Positions 25,367-36,152 of a stretch of 64,000 bases of DNA are shown in pieces; the stretch's first letter is position 1; every line of letters begins with the position of its first letter. The stretch lies in NCBI GenBank assembly GCA_020632755.1, contig JACKEY010000012.1, forward strand, positions 62,001 to 126,000, in the 5' to 3' direction. The position numbers and the translations under genes are program-made. The notes beneath the pieces were generated by a model, which ran no database searches, had not been told where the DNA came from, and worked only from the letters and a program-made list of their open reading frames with translations. Origin of the DNA: Alphaproteobacteria bacterium. GTDB lineage: Bacteria > Myxococcota_A > UBA796 > UBA2385.

Positions 25367-26371
25367 TCAGGCCAGCGGCAGCCCGGCGCGCACGTCGTCC
25401 TTGTAGAGCGCAGCGAGCTTCTCGGCGAGCTCGGCTGCGTCTTCGCCCACGTCTTCGGGGGGCGTCGGTCGCAGCACCAGGATGAGGTCGCCCCGCCCGT
25501 CCGGCAGCTCCATGCCCTTGCCGCGCAGCCGCAGCTTCTGGCCCGACTGGGCGCCGGGTGGGATGCGCACCTTCACCTCGCCGTCCAGGGTGGGCACGGT
25601 GACGGAGGCGCCGGTGAGCGCCTCGGCGAAGGTCAGCGGCAGATCCATCTCGAGCCGGTCGCCGTCCCGCCGCAGGTTGGGTTCGTCGGTGACGTGGATC
25701 TCGAGCAGCAGATCGCCCGCGGGGCCGCCCGACGGCGAGTCGCCGCCCTTGCCCCGCAGCCGCAGGGTGCGCCCGTCCTCGACGCCCTTGGGCAGCCGCA
25801 CCTTGATCGACTCCTGGCGCAGCACGAGCCCACCCTGGCCGTCCGCCACGGGCCGCCGCAGCGACAGCTCGACCGTGTCGCCGTGGGCCACGCGCAGCAG
25901 CGAGACCGTCACCTCGGCCTGGATGTCCTGGCCCTTGCGGGGACCGCGCCGCGCGCCTCCCCCGAAGATGCTGCCCAGGATGTCGTCGGCGTCGAAGCCG
26001 GCCCCGCCCGGCCCACCGAAGCCGCCCGAGAAGTCCGGGCCGCCTGCGTTGCTGCTCCAGCGGAAGCCTCCGCCAGGGCCACCTCCTCCGAAGCCCCCCC
26101 GGCCGAAGCCACCAGCCTGCTGGAAGGCGCGCGCCTTCTCGGCGTCGAAGCCGGGCTTGGTCGAGACCTCACCGAACTCGTCGTAGAGGGAGCGCTTGTC
26201 GTCGTCTCCCAGCACGTCGTAGGCGGCGTTGATCTCCTTGAAGCGCTCGGCGGCTTCGTCGGAGGGGTTGCGATCGGGATGGAACTCGCGTGCGAGCTTC
26301 TTGTAGGCCTTGCGGATCTCGGTGGTCTCGGCGGAGCGGGACACACCGAGCACCTCGTACAGGTCGCGCAT
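25367..26371 (-). CDS. DnaJ-family co-chaperone, CbpA-type
   Basis: A 334-residue class-B J protein. It has a J domain at about 3-67 with the HPD tripeptide (REFHPDRNPSDE), a Gly/Phe-rich stretch (about 85-135) and two C-terminal substrate-binding domains (about 145-315; for example VRLPKGVEDGRTLRLRGKGG). The DnaJ zinc-finger cysteines are absent, so this is CbpA-like rather than DnaJ proper. It stimulates an Hsp70 (DnaK) that is not in the window. ATG 26371 begins directly with the J domain. Regulation is not evident. Confidence 0.92.
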   Translation of the reverse strand: MRDLYEVLGVSRSAETTEIRKAYKKLAREFHPDRNPSDEAAERFKEINAAYDVLGDDDKRSLYDEFGEVSTKPGFDAEKARAFQQAGGFGRGGFGGGGPGGGFRWSSNAGGPDFSGGFGGPGGAGFDADDILGSIFGGGARRGPRKGQDIQAEVTVSLLRVAHGDTVELSLRRPVADGQGGLVLRQESIKVRLPKGVEDGRTLRLRGKGGDSPSGGPAGDLLLEIHVTDEPNLRRDGDRLEMDLPLTFAEALTGASVTVPTLDGEVKVRIPPGAQSGQKLRLRGKGMELPDGRGDLILVLRPTPPEDVGEDAAELAEKLAALYKDDVRAGLPLA

Positions 26372-26450
26372 GTCGGGAACTCCGTGTCGGTTGCAGGCTA
26401 GTCACCGGAGCCGCGATGGGAAGGCGGCCGGGCGGACCGGCCCCAGGGCA

Positions 26451-28163
26451 TCAGGGGGCCCACTCCAGGATGCGCACCGCCTGTTCTTCGACCCGCGGCG
26501 TCGCCGAAGGCCCGATCGAGTTGGTCTCCTCGTAGTGGTCGCCCTCGGGCTCGGACACGTAGGGAGAGGTCTCGTGCAGCTCGTAGTCGTAGGGCGGGAT
26601 CAGGTACCCGATCTCGTCGTTGCCCAGGCCGATGATCCACTGGTACTCGCCCGCCATGCGGTCCTTGAGGTACGGGCCCTCGGGGGCATCGTCGATCGGC
26701 GGCGGGTTCGGGTTGCCCGGGTCGATGAACTCGTCCTGGGTCGTGTGCACCCGGCTGCCGTCGTAGCCGCCGATCGCCACCTCGGGCGCGAGCTCGCCGG
26801 GGATGGTGAGCATGCTGACCGGACCCACCTGCAGGTAGTCCATGCCGGTCACGATCTCGGGCCGGTTGTCGTCGTCCAGGGCCGCGTCGGGGTCGTAGTT
26901 GAACAGCGCCCGCTCGAAGACGCCGACCAGGAACATCGCCTGGAAGGCGTAGTTCTCGACCGGGATGTAGAATTCGTCGCTGCGCAGGGACAGGCTCGGC
27001 GAGTCGGCCGCGGTGCTGCCGTCGACGCTGTCCAGCGCCATGCGGGCCAGGATGCGCCCGAGCGCGTCGGCCTTCTCGTAGGTGTCGCCGGACCAGTCGA
27101 CGCCGTCGTCGTCCGTGACGGTGACGCCGAGCGGCGTCATCAGGCCGCCGACGGTGCCGTTGATGAACACCGTGGTGCCGCCCAGGCCGGGCCGGTCGCC
27201 GACACCGTTCTCGACGTAGTCGCGCAGGTAGTGGGCGAAGTCGCTGGTGAGCAGCAGGTTCTCGCTGCCGACGGTCTCGGGGTGGTTGGCCCAGCCGACC
27301 ACGGTCGCGATGGTCGCCCCCGACGCGTCGGTGGCGTGCAGGGTGTAGAGGTGCTCGTCGATGACGACGGGATCGCGGCTGTCCCGGACGGTGTTGCGGC
27401 TGCCCTTGTCGCCCCAGTCCACCGTGGTGTCGACCGCGCCGGCGTAGAGGGTGGCCGGCGTCAGCCCGGCGACCGCGTCGGCGACGGCCTGCGCGGCCCG
27501 GTCGACCACGTAGGCCTCGTAGTCGGGGTCGACGCCCGTCGTCGTGAGGCCAGGGCCCCACTGCCCCAGGGTGTCGGGACCCTCGTGCTGGTGGGTGGAG
27601 TGCACGATCACGTGGTCGACATCGATCCCGCGGGCCGCGACGGCCTCGCGGATCTTCAGCACGTCGTCGTAGAACCAGCCGACCAGGTCCAGCGCGACGA
27701 CCGCGACGCGCACGGCGCCCTGGTCGAAGACCACGGCGCGGGCCCACAGCTCGTCGTGCACGCCGTTGGCGGGCCGCGACTGGCCGAAGCCGGCGATGTA
27801 CACGGCCTGGAAGACCCCGTCGCCTTCGCCTTCGTCCGGCGCCGTCCAGCCCTCGTCTCCCTCGCAGAGCCGGTCGCAGCCGCAGTCGTGGAAGACCTCG
27901 GACGACTTGCTGTAGGTGCCGTTGTCGTCGGCGTCCTCCCAGGACTCGAAGCAGGTCGGCGTGATGGACACGGCCGCGGCTCCTGCCTGCAGCGTGCCTT
28001 CGTTGCTCTCGCAGCCGGCATCGCCGGGGCAGACCAGGTCGGGCCGCCAGGCCGCCGTGCCGGTGTCGTCGGCGCCAGCGGTGTCGCCGGCCCCGGTGTC
28101 ACCGGACGCCTTGTCCTTGCAGCCCAGCAGGGGGAGGAGGAGGAGGGAGAGGGAGGGGACCAC
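26451..28163 (-). CDS. Neutral/alkaline ceramidase-like lipoprotein
   Basis: A 570-residue lipoprotein (LLLLPLLGCKDK lipobox, Thr/Asp/Gly linker). The body matches the neutral/alkaline ceramidase family: the N-terminal AAVSITPT motif, YIAGFGQSRPANGVHDEL, the STHQHEGPDT metal-histidine motif, and GWANHPETVG later. It has unusual cysteines (LVCPGDAGC; DCGCDRLC) after the linker. The family hydrolyses N-acyl sphingosines; here surface exposure suggests lipid hydrolysis outside the cell or turnover of the producer's own sphingolipids. Substrate is inferred from family only. The GTG start is followed at once by the signal core. Confidence 0.8.
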   Translation of the reverse strand: MVPSLSLLLLPLLGCKDKASGDTGAGDTAGADDTGTAAWRPDLVCPGDAGCESNEGTLQAGAAAVSITPTCFESWEDADDNGTYSKSSEVFHDCGCDRLCEGDEGWTAPDEGEGDGVFQAVYIAGFGQSRPANGVHDELWARAVVFDQGAVRVAVVALDLVGWFYDDVLKIREAVAARGIDVDHVIVHSTHQHEGPDTLGQWGPGLTTTGVDPDYEAYVVDRAAQAVADAVAGLTPATLYAGAVDTTVDWGDKGSRNTVRDSRDPVVIDEHLYTLHATDASGATIATVVGWANHPETVGSENLLLTSDFAHYLRDYVENGVGDRPGLGGTTVFINGTVGGLMTPLGVTVTDDDGVDWSGDTYEKADALGRILARMALDSVDGSTAADSPSLSLRSDEFYIPVENYAFQAMFLVGVFERALFNYDPDAALDDDNRPEIVTGMDYLQVGPVSMLTIPGELAPEVAIGGYDGSRVHTTQDEFIDPGNPNPPPIDDAPEGPYLKDRMAGEYQWIIGLGNDEIGYLIPPYDYELHETSPYVSEPEGDHYEETNSIGPSATPRVEEQAVRILEWAP

Positions 28164-28193
28164 GGCGCGCTCCGGGAGGCGCCGCAGCGTAGC

Positions 28194-28820
28194 TCACTCG
28201 CTCCCGAACAGGATCTTGCAGTCGGCCAGCACATCGCTGGGGTGCAGGCCGATGTCGGTGACCGCGTACTCCAGCACCAGCACACCGTCCTCGTCGAGGA
28301 TGCGGGTCACCCGAGCCGGCAGGGTCGCGCTCGTGTCGGCGGCGGCCCCGTAGTAGACGGCCAGCGTCTTGTCGTCGTCGGACCACAGCTCGAAGCTGAA
28401 GCCCTCGTCCTCGGCCCAGGCCTGGTTGGCCTCGGGCTGGTCGAAGCCGACGCCCACGATCTGCACGCCGATGGCGTCGAACTCTTCCTGGAGGTCGCGG
28501 TACCCGCAACCCTCCAGCGTTCAACCGGCGGTCGCGGCTTTCGGGTAGAACCACATCACGGTGGGTCCGCCCAGCAGGTCTTCGCGGTCGCGGGCGGCGC
28601 CGTCGCGGTTGCGGGCGGCGAAGTCCGGTGCCGGCAGGGCGGCGTCGGGCACGGTGCCGTGCAGCTCGCCGGCGGTGACCCCGTCGGTGTCGGTGTCTGC
28701 ATCCGTGTCGGTGTCCCCGCCGACGTCGGTCGCGCCGTCACCGCTGTCGGTGACGCCGTCGCCGTCGCCCTTGGGGTCGCCGCCGGAGCAGGCCAGCAGG
28801 CTCAGGAGGAGGAGGTGCAT
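28194..28820 (-). CDS. Selenocysteine-containing lipoprotein peroxiredoxin (BCP-type), TGA read-through
   Basis: Two reading-frame pieces in the same frame are separated only by a TGA at 28521-28523. The N-terminal piece is a lipoprotein signal (LLLLSLLACSGG), a Thr-Asp linker and the start of an AhpC/TSA domain ending MWFYPKAATAG. The piece after the TGA continues TLEGCGYRDLQEEFDAIG and runs to a normal C-terminus. In BCP-type peroxiredoxins the FYPKxxTxG segment is followed by the peroxidatic Cys, then the resolving Cys five residues on. The TGA is at codon 100 and Cys105 fits exactly. A bacterial SECIS-like hairpin starts three bases after the TGA. Total length is 208 residues if Sec is inserted. 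It would detoxify peroxides at the cell envelope. Confidence 0.82.
28488..28517 (-). promoter_or_regulatory. Candidate bacterial SECIS element
   Basis: Immediately 3' of the in-frame TGA (after three bases), the minus strand folds as a 7-bp stem (CTGGAGG with CCTCCAG), a bulged G, a 6-bp upper stem (TTGCGG with CCGCGA, one U-G pair) and a 3-base apex GUA. Position directly after UGA, a bulge and a G-containing small apical loop are the hallmarks of bSECIS elements recognised by SelB. Confidence 0.72.
28681..28717. repeat. GTGTCG-type hexanucleotide repeat (selenoprotein linker)
   Basis: An imperfect tandem hexamer tract coding the Thr-Asp linker of the peroxiredoxin lipoprotein, similar to the tracts at 25063 and 31207. 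Confidence 0.65.
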
Positions 28821-28857
28821 GGGTCCACTGTAGCGGAGGGGTCGCGGGAAGCCAGCG

Positions 28858-31347
<2,490 letters not shown>

Positions 31348-31504
31348 GGGGGCTCCGATCGAGGCGAGGGCTGCCGGGAGAGGTCGGGAGGGCGGCGGAG
31401 CGTAGCCTCACGACCAGAGCCGCGAGGTGGCGATCCCGCGACGAGGTGGTGGCCGCCGGTGCCGGCCGGGCTACCTCGACGGCGAGCACCGAAGGGAGGC
31501 CCCG

Positions 31505-32089
31505 ATGCGTGAGCTGCGCCGCATCTGCGTGTACTGCGGAGCGTCCGACGACGTCCACGAGCGCTGGCTGGAAGCGGCCCGCGAGGTCGGGCGCCTGCTG
31601 GCGGCCGAGGGCATCGAGCTGGTCTACGGCGGCGGCAACGTCGGCCTGATGGGCGCGATGGCAGACGCCTGCCTCGACGCCGGCGGGCGGGTGCTGGGGG
31701 TCATCCCCGAGCGCCTCCAGGCCCTCGAGGTCGCCCACGAGGGCCTGACCGAGCTGTTCGTGGTCGACAGCATGCACGCCCGGAAGATGCTCATGGCGCA
31801 GCTCTCCGACGCCTTCGTCGCGCTCCCCGGCGGCTTCGGCACCCTCGAAGAGCTGTTCGAGGCGCTCACCTGGACCCAGCTCGGCTTCCACGACAAGCCG
31901 GTCGGGGTGCTGGACGCGCACGGCTACTTCGCGCCGTTGCTCGACTTCGTGGCCCAGTCCGTCGAGCTCGGCTTCGTCCGCCCCCAGCACGCAGCCCTGC
32001 TCTGCTCGGCCCCCACGCCGACCGAGCTGCTGGCGACCCTGCGGGACGCCCACCTGCCGGCCCGCCCCCGCTGGGTGCTCAAGCCCTGA
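31505..32089 (+). CDS. LOG-family cytokinin-riboside-monophosphate phosphoribohydrolase-like
   Basis: A 194-residue LOG (TIGR00730) protein. It carries ICVYCGASDDVHERW, VYGGGNVGLMG (about residues 41-51), the DSMHARKMLM helix and the catalytic PGGFGTLEELFEALTW (about 107-122). The family cleaves nucleoside 5'-monophosphates, releasing the base and ribose-5-phosphate. ATG 31505 is preceded by GGGAGG and is preferred to the in-frame extension to 31427. It overlaps the following glycosylase gene (TGATG), a translational pairing of two N-glycosidic-bond-acting enzymes. Distinct from the SLOG-type gene at 4867. Confidence 0.93.
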   Translation: MRELRRICVYCGASDDVHERWLEAAREVGRLLAAEGIELVYGGGNVGLMGAMADACLDAGGRVLGVIPERLQALEVAHEGLTELFVVDSMHARKMLMAQLSDAFVALPGGFGTLEELFEALTWTQLGFHDKPVGVLDAHGYFAPLLDFVAQSVELGFVRPQHAALLCSAPTPTELLATLRDAHLPARPRWVLKP

Positions 32090-32991
32090 TGACGGCGACG
32101 GGCGATCTGCGCCTGGAGCTGCCGGTCGAGGTCCCCCTCGACATCGGGCGGACCATGGGCCCGTCCATGGCCAACCCGGCGCGCCGGCGGCGCGGGACCG
32201 AGGCGTGGTGGGCCCATCACACACCGGAGGGCCCCGGGACGGTCCGCTGCCGCCACGTCGACGATCGGCTGGTGGTCGACGCCTGGGGCGACGGCGCCGG
32301 CTGGCTGCTGGCGCGGGCCGGCGCCCGCCTGGGCCTGGACGACGACGACCGCGACTTCCAGGCCCACCACCCAGGCGTCGCCGCCCTTCGCCGCCAGACC
32401 GTCGGCATGCGGGTCGGCCGCACCGAGCGGGTCTGGGACGCGCTGCTGCCCACCATCCTGGGGCAGCGGGTCACGGCGCGCGGGGCGATGCAGAGCCTGG
32501 CGGCCATCGCGAAGCGCTGGGGCGAGCCTGCGCCGGGTCCGGGCGGCCTGGGGCTGTTGCCGCGGCCCGAGGTCATCGCGGGGCTGAGCTACGCCCACCT
32601 GCACCCCTGCAACGTCGAGGCCCAGCGGGCCCGTGCGATCCTGCGGGTGGCGCGTGCGGCGCCCCGGCTGGAGGAGATCGTCGGGCTCTCCCGGGCCGAC
32701 GCCTATGCGCGGCTGATCGCGGTGCCGGGCATCGGGCCCTGGACCGCGCCGCACGTCATGTCCGAGGCCTGCGGCGACGCCGACGCCGTGCCCCTCGGCG
32801 ACTACCACCTGCCGAGCACCGTGGCATGGCACATCGCCGGCGAGCGGATCGCCGACGATCGGCGGATGGTCGAGCTCCTGCGGCCCTACCGGGGCCACCG
32901 CCACCGGGTGATCAAGATGATGGTCGGGGTGCGGGATCGCTCGCCGCGACGCGGTCCCCGACAGGAGATCGTGGACATCCGGGGGTGGTGA
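32089..32991 (+). CDS. AlkA-like DNA-3-methyladenine glycosylase (HhH-GPD)
   Basis: A 300-residue helix-hairpin-helix glycosylase. The hairpin is IAVPGIGPWTAPHV (about residues 213-226) and the catalytic Asp is in VPLGDYHLPST (about residue 237). An N-terminal, AlkA-type beta domain and a central DALLPTILGQRVT helix are present. The C-terminal YRGHRHRV is typical of the family. It would excise alkylated bases in base-excision repair. The start overlaps the LOG stop by one base. No Fe-S cysteines, so it is not an EndoIII type. Confidence 0.85.
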   Translation: MTATGDLRLELPVEVPLDIGRTMGPSMANPARRRRGTEAWWAHHTPEGPGTVRCRHVDDRLVVDAWGDGAGWLLARAGARLGLDDDDRDFQAHHPGVAALRRQTVGMRVGRTERVWDALLPTILGQRVTARGAMQSLAAIAKRWGEPAPGPGGLGLLPRPEVIAGLSYAHLHPCNVEAQRARAILRVARAAPRLEEIVGLSRADAYARLIAVPGIGPWTAPHVMSEACGDADAVPLGDYHLPSTVAWHIAGERIADDRRMVELLRPYRGHRHRVIKMMVGVRDRSPRRGPRQEIVDIRGW

Positions 32992-33103
32992 GCCGCCCTT
33001 GACCGGTCGAGGCCCCGACGGAGGGGCCACACCAGGGTGCCGGATGGCCGGCACCTGCCGGACGGATTCCGTCACCCCCCGCCGTGATTGCGACCGCTTG
33101 GGC

Positions 33104-33119
33104 TGGCACCGTCCTGGCA
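33104..33119 (+). promoter_or_regulatory. Candidate sigma-54 promoter of comM/yifB
   Basis: TGGCAC, then ten bases from the GG to a GC (GG-N10-GC spacing) with 14 of 16 agreement to the -24/-12 consensus. Transcription would begin near 33130, upstream of the GTG 33168 start and downstream of the alternative ATG at 33084. Confidence 0.4.
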
Positions 33120-33167
33120 CAGCGCCCCGCCGACTCGAACGCTGCCGCCGGCAGCCGGAGGTGGGAC

Positions 33168-34685
33168 GTGGCCGTCGCCGTACACACAGGGACCCTCGAA
33201 GGGGTCGATGCCGTGCCGATCCTGGTCGAGGTCGACCTGCTGCGGCGGCTCCCCAGCGTCGTCATCGTCGGGCTGCCCGGCGGAGCGGTCCGCGAGAGCG
33301 CGGACCGTGTGCGCTCGGCGATCCAGCAGGCCGACCTCGAATTCCCCCGCAAGCGCGTCGTGGTCAACCTCGCCCCGGCCGACGTGCGCAAGGTGGGCAC
33401 CGGCTTCGACCTGCCCATCGCGGTCGGCATCCTGGCAGCCAGCGGCCAGGTCGCCCACGAGCGCCTCGACGACACCGTGTTCTTCGGCGAGCTCTCCCTG
33501 GAAGGGCAGCTCCGCGGGCTCCGCGGCGCGCTGCCCGCGGCGCTGATGGCCCGCGACGCCGGCTTCCGGCGCATCGTGCTGCCGGCCGACTGCGCCGGGG
33601 AAGCCGCCGTGGTCGAGGGGGTCGAGGTGCTGGCCGCCGACCACCTGGCGGACGTCGTGGCCTGGCTGGACGGCTCCCGCCCGCTGCCGGCCGGCCGCCC
33701 GACCGCCCCCACCGTCCCCGCCGAGCCCCCCCTCGACCTGTCCGAGGTCCGCGGGCAGCACCGGGCGCGCCGGGCCCTGGAGATCGCCGCGGCGGGCGGC
33801 CACAACCTGTTGCTGGTGGGCGCGCCCGGGTGCGGCAAGACCATGCTCGCCGCCCGCATGCCGGGCATCCTGCCCGCGCTGGGCTTCGAGGAGTCCATCG
33901 ACATCACCCGGGTGTGGTCGGTGGCCGGCCTGCTCGGCGACGGGCGGGGGCTCGTGACACAGCGGCCGTTCCGGGCGCCGCACCACACGATCTCGGCGGC
34001 GGGCATGGTGGGCTCGGCGACGCTGCGGCCCGGCGAGGTGAGCCTCGCCCACCACGGCGTGCTGTTCCTCGACGAGCTGCCCGAGTTCTCGCGGCACGTG
34101 CTGGAGCTGCTGCGCCAACCCCTCGAGGACCGCGAGATCACGCTCACCCGCGCCGCGGGGACCGTGCGGCTGCCCGCGAGCGTGAGCCTGGTCGCGGCCG
34201 CGAACCCCTGCCCCTGCGGCTACCTGGGCCACCCGACCCGGCCCTGCGCCTGCTCGCCCGGGGCGGTCGAGCGCTACCGGACGCGGCTGTCGGGTCCCCT
34301 GATGGATCGGATCGATCTGCAGGTGTGGGTCCAGCCCGTCGATCCCGAGCAGATCGTGCACGGTCGTCGCGGCGAGTCCTCTGCAGCGGTGCGGGCGAGG
34401 GTCGAGGCCGCGCGTGCCCGCCAGCGGGAGCGCCCGGGGCAAGGGGGGCAGAGCAACGCGGCCCTGCGCGGCGAGGCGATCCGCGAGGTGGCCGCCCCGA
34501 CCACCGAAGCGCTGCGGGTGCTCGAGGACGCCCTCGCCCGGTTCGGGCTGAGCGCGCGGGCCTGGGCCCGGATCCTCAAGGTGGCGCGCACCATCGCGGA
34601 CCTCGACGGCGCCGACGTCGTCGACGCCGCCCACGTGCTCGAGGCGAGCAGCTTCCGGCTGCCCGAGGACCGGGAGCCGACATGA
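33168..34685 (+). CDS. comM: ComM/YifB-family Mg-chelatase-like AAA ATPase
   Basis: A 505-residue YifB/ComM protein. The N-terminal ChlI-like domain carries VEVDLLRRLPSVVIVGLPGG and FPRKRVVVNLAPADVRK. An AAA+ domain follows with Walker A GAPGCGKTML (about 217), Walker B HHGVLFLDELPEF (about 295) and sensor NPCPCGY with the CxCxxxxxxxxPCxC zinc-like knuckle. ComM is a hexameric branch-migration helicase aiding recombination of transforming DNA. GTG 33168 with GGAGG upstream fits the family N-terminus; the ATG at 33084 would add an atypical 28 residues. It sits upstream of recA with overlapping small gene, fitting a recombination operon. Confidence 0.94.
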   Translation: MAVAVHTGTLEGVDAVPILVEVDLLRRLPSVVIVGLPGGAVRESADRVRSAIQQADLEFPRKRVVVNLAPADVRKVGTGFDLPIAVGILAASGQVAHERLDDTVFFGELSLEGQLRGLRGALPAALMARDAGFRRIVLPADCAGEAAVVEGVEVLAADHLADVVAWLDGSRPLPAGRPTAPTVPAEPPLDLSEVRGQHRARRALEIAAAGGHNLLLVGAPGCGKTMLAARMPGILPALGFEESIDITRVWSVAGLLGDGRGLVTQRPFRAPHHTISAAGMVGSATLRPGEVSLAHHGVLFLDELPEFSRHVLELLRQPLEDREITLTRAAGTVRLPASVSLVAAANPCPCGYLGHPTRPCACSPGAVERYRTRLSGPLMDRIDLQVWVQPVDPEQIVHGRRGESSAAVRARVEAARARQRERPGQGGQSNAALRGEAIREVAAPTTEALRVLEDALARFGLSARAWARILKVARTIADLDGADVVDAAHVLEASSFRLPEDREPT

Positions 34686-34993
34686 CGCCGCTGCAGACGG
34701 CCGGGCTCGCACTCGTGGCCTCGACCCCCGGGATCGTCGACCGCGTGGAGGGCGACGTGGCCGTGATCGAGTGGTCCGCGGACCACTGGTCGGAGCTGCC
34801 CGTCGAGGCGCTGCCGCCCGGCGCCGGCGAAGGCGACGCCCTCCTCCTCTTCGCGTTCCGGCCGCCTGGGCCCGACGCGCTCCCGCCGACGGCGCCTTCG
34901 GGCCCGATCGACCTCTCCCTCCCCTCCCCCGGCGGCGCTTCGCCGCCACTCCCCCCAACCGCCGCGCACGACGCGGCAGGAGCCACACCATGA
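34682..34993 (+). CDS. DUF3006-like small protein
   Basis: A 103-residue protein whose first 60 residues match the DUF3006 pattern: IVDRVEGDVAVIEWS, then LPVEALPPGAGEGDALLL. The tail is Pro-rich, low complexity and probably disordered. It overlaps comM by ATGA and recA by ATGA, so the three are translationally coupled. Function of the domain is unknown; it may modulate the recombination proteins, which is inference. Confidence 0.7.
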   Translation: MTPLQTAGLALVASTPGIVDRVEGDVAVIEWSADHWSELPVEALPPGAGEGDALLLFAFRPPGPDALPPTAPSGPIDLSLPSPGGASPPLPPTAAHDAAGATP

Positions 34994-36003
34994 CCACCTC
35001 CTCCGACCTCCCCGACCGCAAGGGCGCCCTCCAGAACGCCCTCGCCGCGATCCACAAGGCCTATGGCGAGAGCGGCGCCTGGCGCCTGGGCGACCGGCCC
35101 AGCCAGCCCGTCCACAGCATCCCGACCGGCAGCCTGGGCCTCGACCTGGCCACCGGCTGCGGCGGCTACCCCCGCGGCCGCGTGGTCGAGATCTTCGGTC
35201 CCGAGTCCAGCGGCAAGACGACGCTGACCCTGCACGCCATCGCGAGCTGCCAGGCGCTGGGCGGCACGGCGGCCTTCATCGACGCCGAGCACGCCCTCGA
35301 CCCCACCTACGCCGAGAAGCTCGGCGTCCAGCTCGACAAGCTGGTCGTCGCCCAGCCCGACTGCGGCGAGCAGGCCCTCGACATCGCCGAGCACCTGGTG
35401 ACCGCCGGCGCCGTGGACCTGCTGGTCATCGACAGCGTGGCCGCGCTGGTCCCGCGGGCGGAGCTCGCCGGCGAGGTCGGCGACCACCACGTCGGCGCCC
35501 AGGCCCGGATGATGAGCCAGGCCCTGCGCAAGCTGACGGGTCCCGCGCAGAAGAACGGCGTCTGCATCGTGTTCATCAACCAGCTGCGCCAGAAGATCGG
35601 CGTGACCTTCGGCAACGGCGAGGTCACGACCGGCGGCAACGCGCTGAAGTTCTACGCCAGCATGCGGCTCGACGTCCGGCGCATCGGCGGGCTCAAGGTG
35701 GCCCAGGAGCGCATCGGCAACCGCACCCGCGTGCGGGTCGTGAAGAACAAGCTGGCGCCGCCCTTCCAGCAGGTCGAGTTCGACATCCTGTGGGGCACCG
35801 GCATCTGCGAGGCGGGCGATCTCATCGACCAGGCGGTGGACCTGGGCGTGCTCCAGAAGAGCGGCAGCTGGCTGAGCCTCGAGGACGAGAAGCTCGGCAA
35901 CGGCCGCGAGCAGGTGCGCGCCACCCTGCGCGAGGACGGGGCGCTCCGCGAGCGCCTCCGGGCCCTGGTGACGGCTGCCGTCGGACAGGCGGTCGACGCC
36001 TGA
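34990..36003 (+). CDS. recA: Recombinase RecA
   Basis: A 337-residue RecA. Walker A is GPESSGKTTLT (about 70-80), the Glu site FIDAEHALDP (about 95-104), Walker B LLVIDSVAALVPRAE (about 139-153), and loop L2 region NQLRQKIGVTFGNGEVTTGGNAL is present (split by normal family residues). The N-terminal stretch lacks the usual KGSIM before RLGD (here ESGAWRLGD), a small divergence. It promotes strand exchange and SOS/LexA cleavage. It is placed directly after comM and a small overlapping gene. No LexA gene or SOS box was recognised here. Confidence 0.96.
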   Translation: MTTSSDLPDRKGALQNALAAIHKAYGESGAWRLGDRPSQPVHSIPTGSLGLDLATGCGGYPRGRVVEIFGPESSGKTTLTLHAIASCQALGGTAAFIDAEHALDPTYAEKLGVQLDKLVVAQPDCGEQALDIAEHLVTAGAVDLLVIDSVAALVPRAELAGEVGDHHVGAQARMMSQALRKLTGPAQKNGVCIVFINQLRQKIGVTFGNGEVTTGGNALKFYASMRLDVRRIGGLKVAQERIGNRTRVRVVKNKLAPPFQQVEFDILWGTGICEAGDLIDQAVDLGVLQKSGSWLSLEDEKLGNGREQVRATLREDGALRERLRALVTAAVGQAVDA

Positions 36004-36113
36004 TGCACTTCCCCGGTCCCACCCCGCCCTCGCGGCGGGGATCCCCTCCCCTTCATCACCGCGGGCGTCCGGCCGGAGCGTGGACGGCTCGTCCGGCGGT
36101 GGGGTGGGACCAC

Positions 36114-36150
36114 CCGGGGAGCCCGCTGGTCTTCCACTCGGGCTCCCCGG
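36114..36150. terminator. Bidirectional terminator between recA and pseudouridine synthase
   Basis: An 11-bp perfect inverted repeat (CCGGGGAGCCC with GGGCTCCCCGG) around a 15-base loop between converging genes. It lies 110 bases after recA and ends three bases from the stop of the pseudouridine synthase. Confidence 0.6.
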
Positions 36151-36152
36151 GC

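Noticed and set aside
21747..25406. A 1219-residue plus-strand reading frame
   Set aside because: It is antisense to the HEAT, barrel and lipoprotein genes. Its Val/Gly/Asp-rich translation is a typical high-GC shadow.
28194..28820. Peroxiredoxin as a pseudogene or as two separate genes
   Set aside because: The interruption is a single in-frame TGA precisely at the catalytic Cys with a hairpin after it. Both halves are well conserved, and no frameshift or decay is visible.
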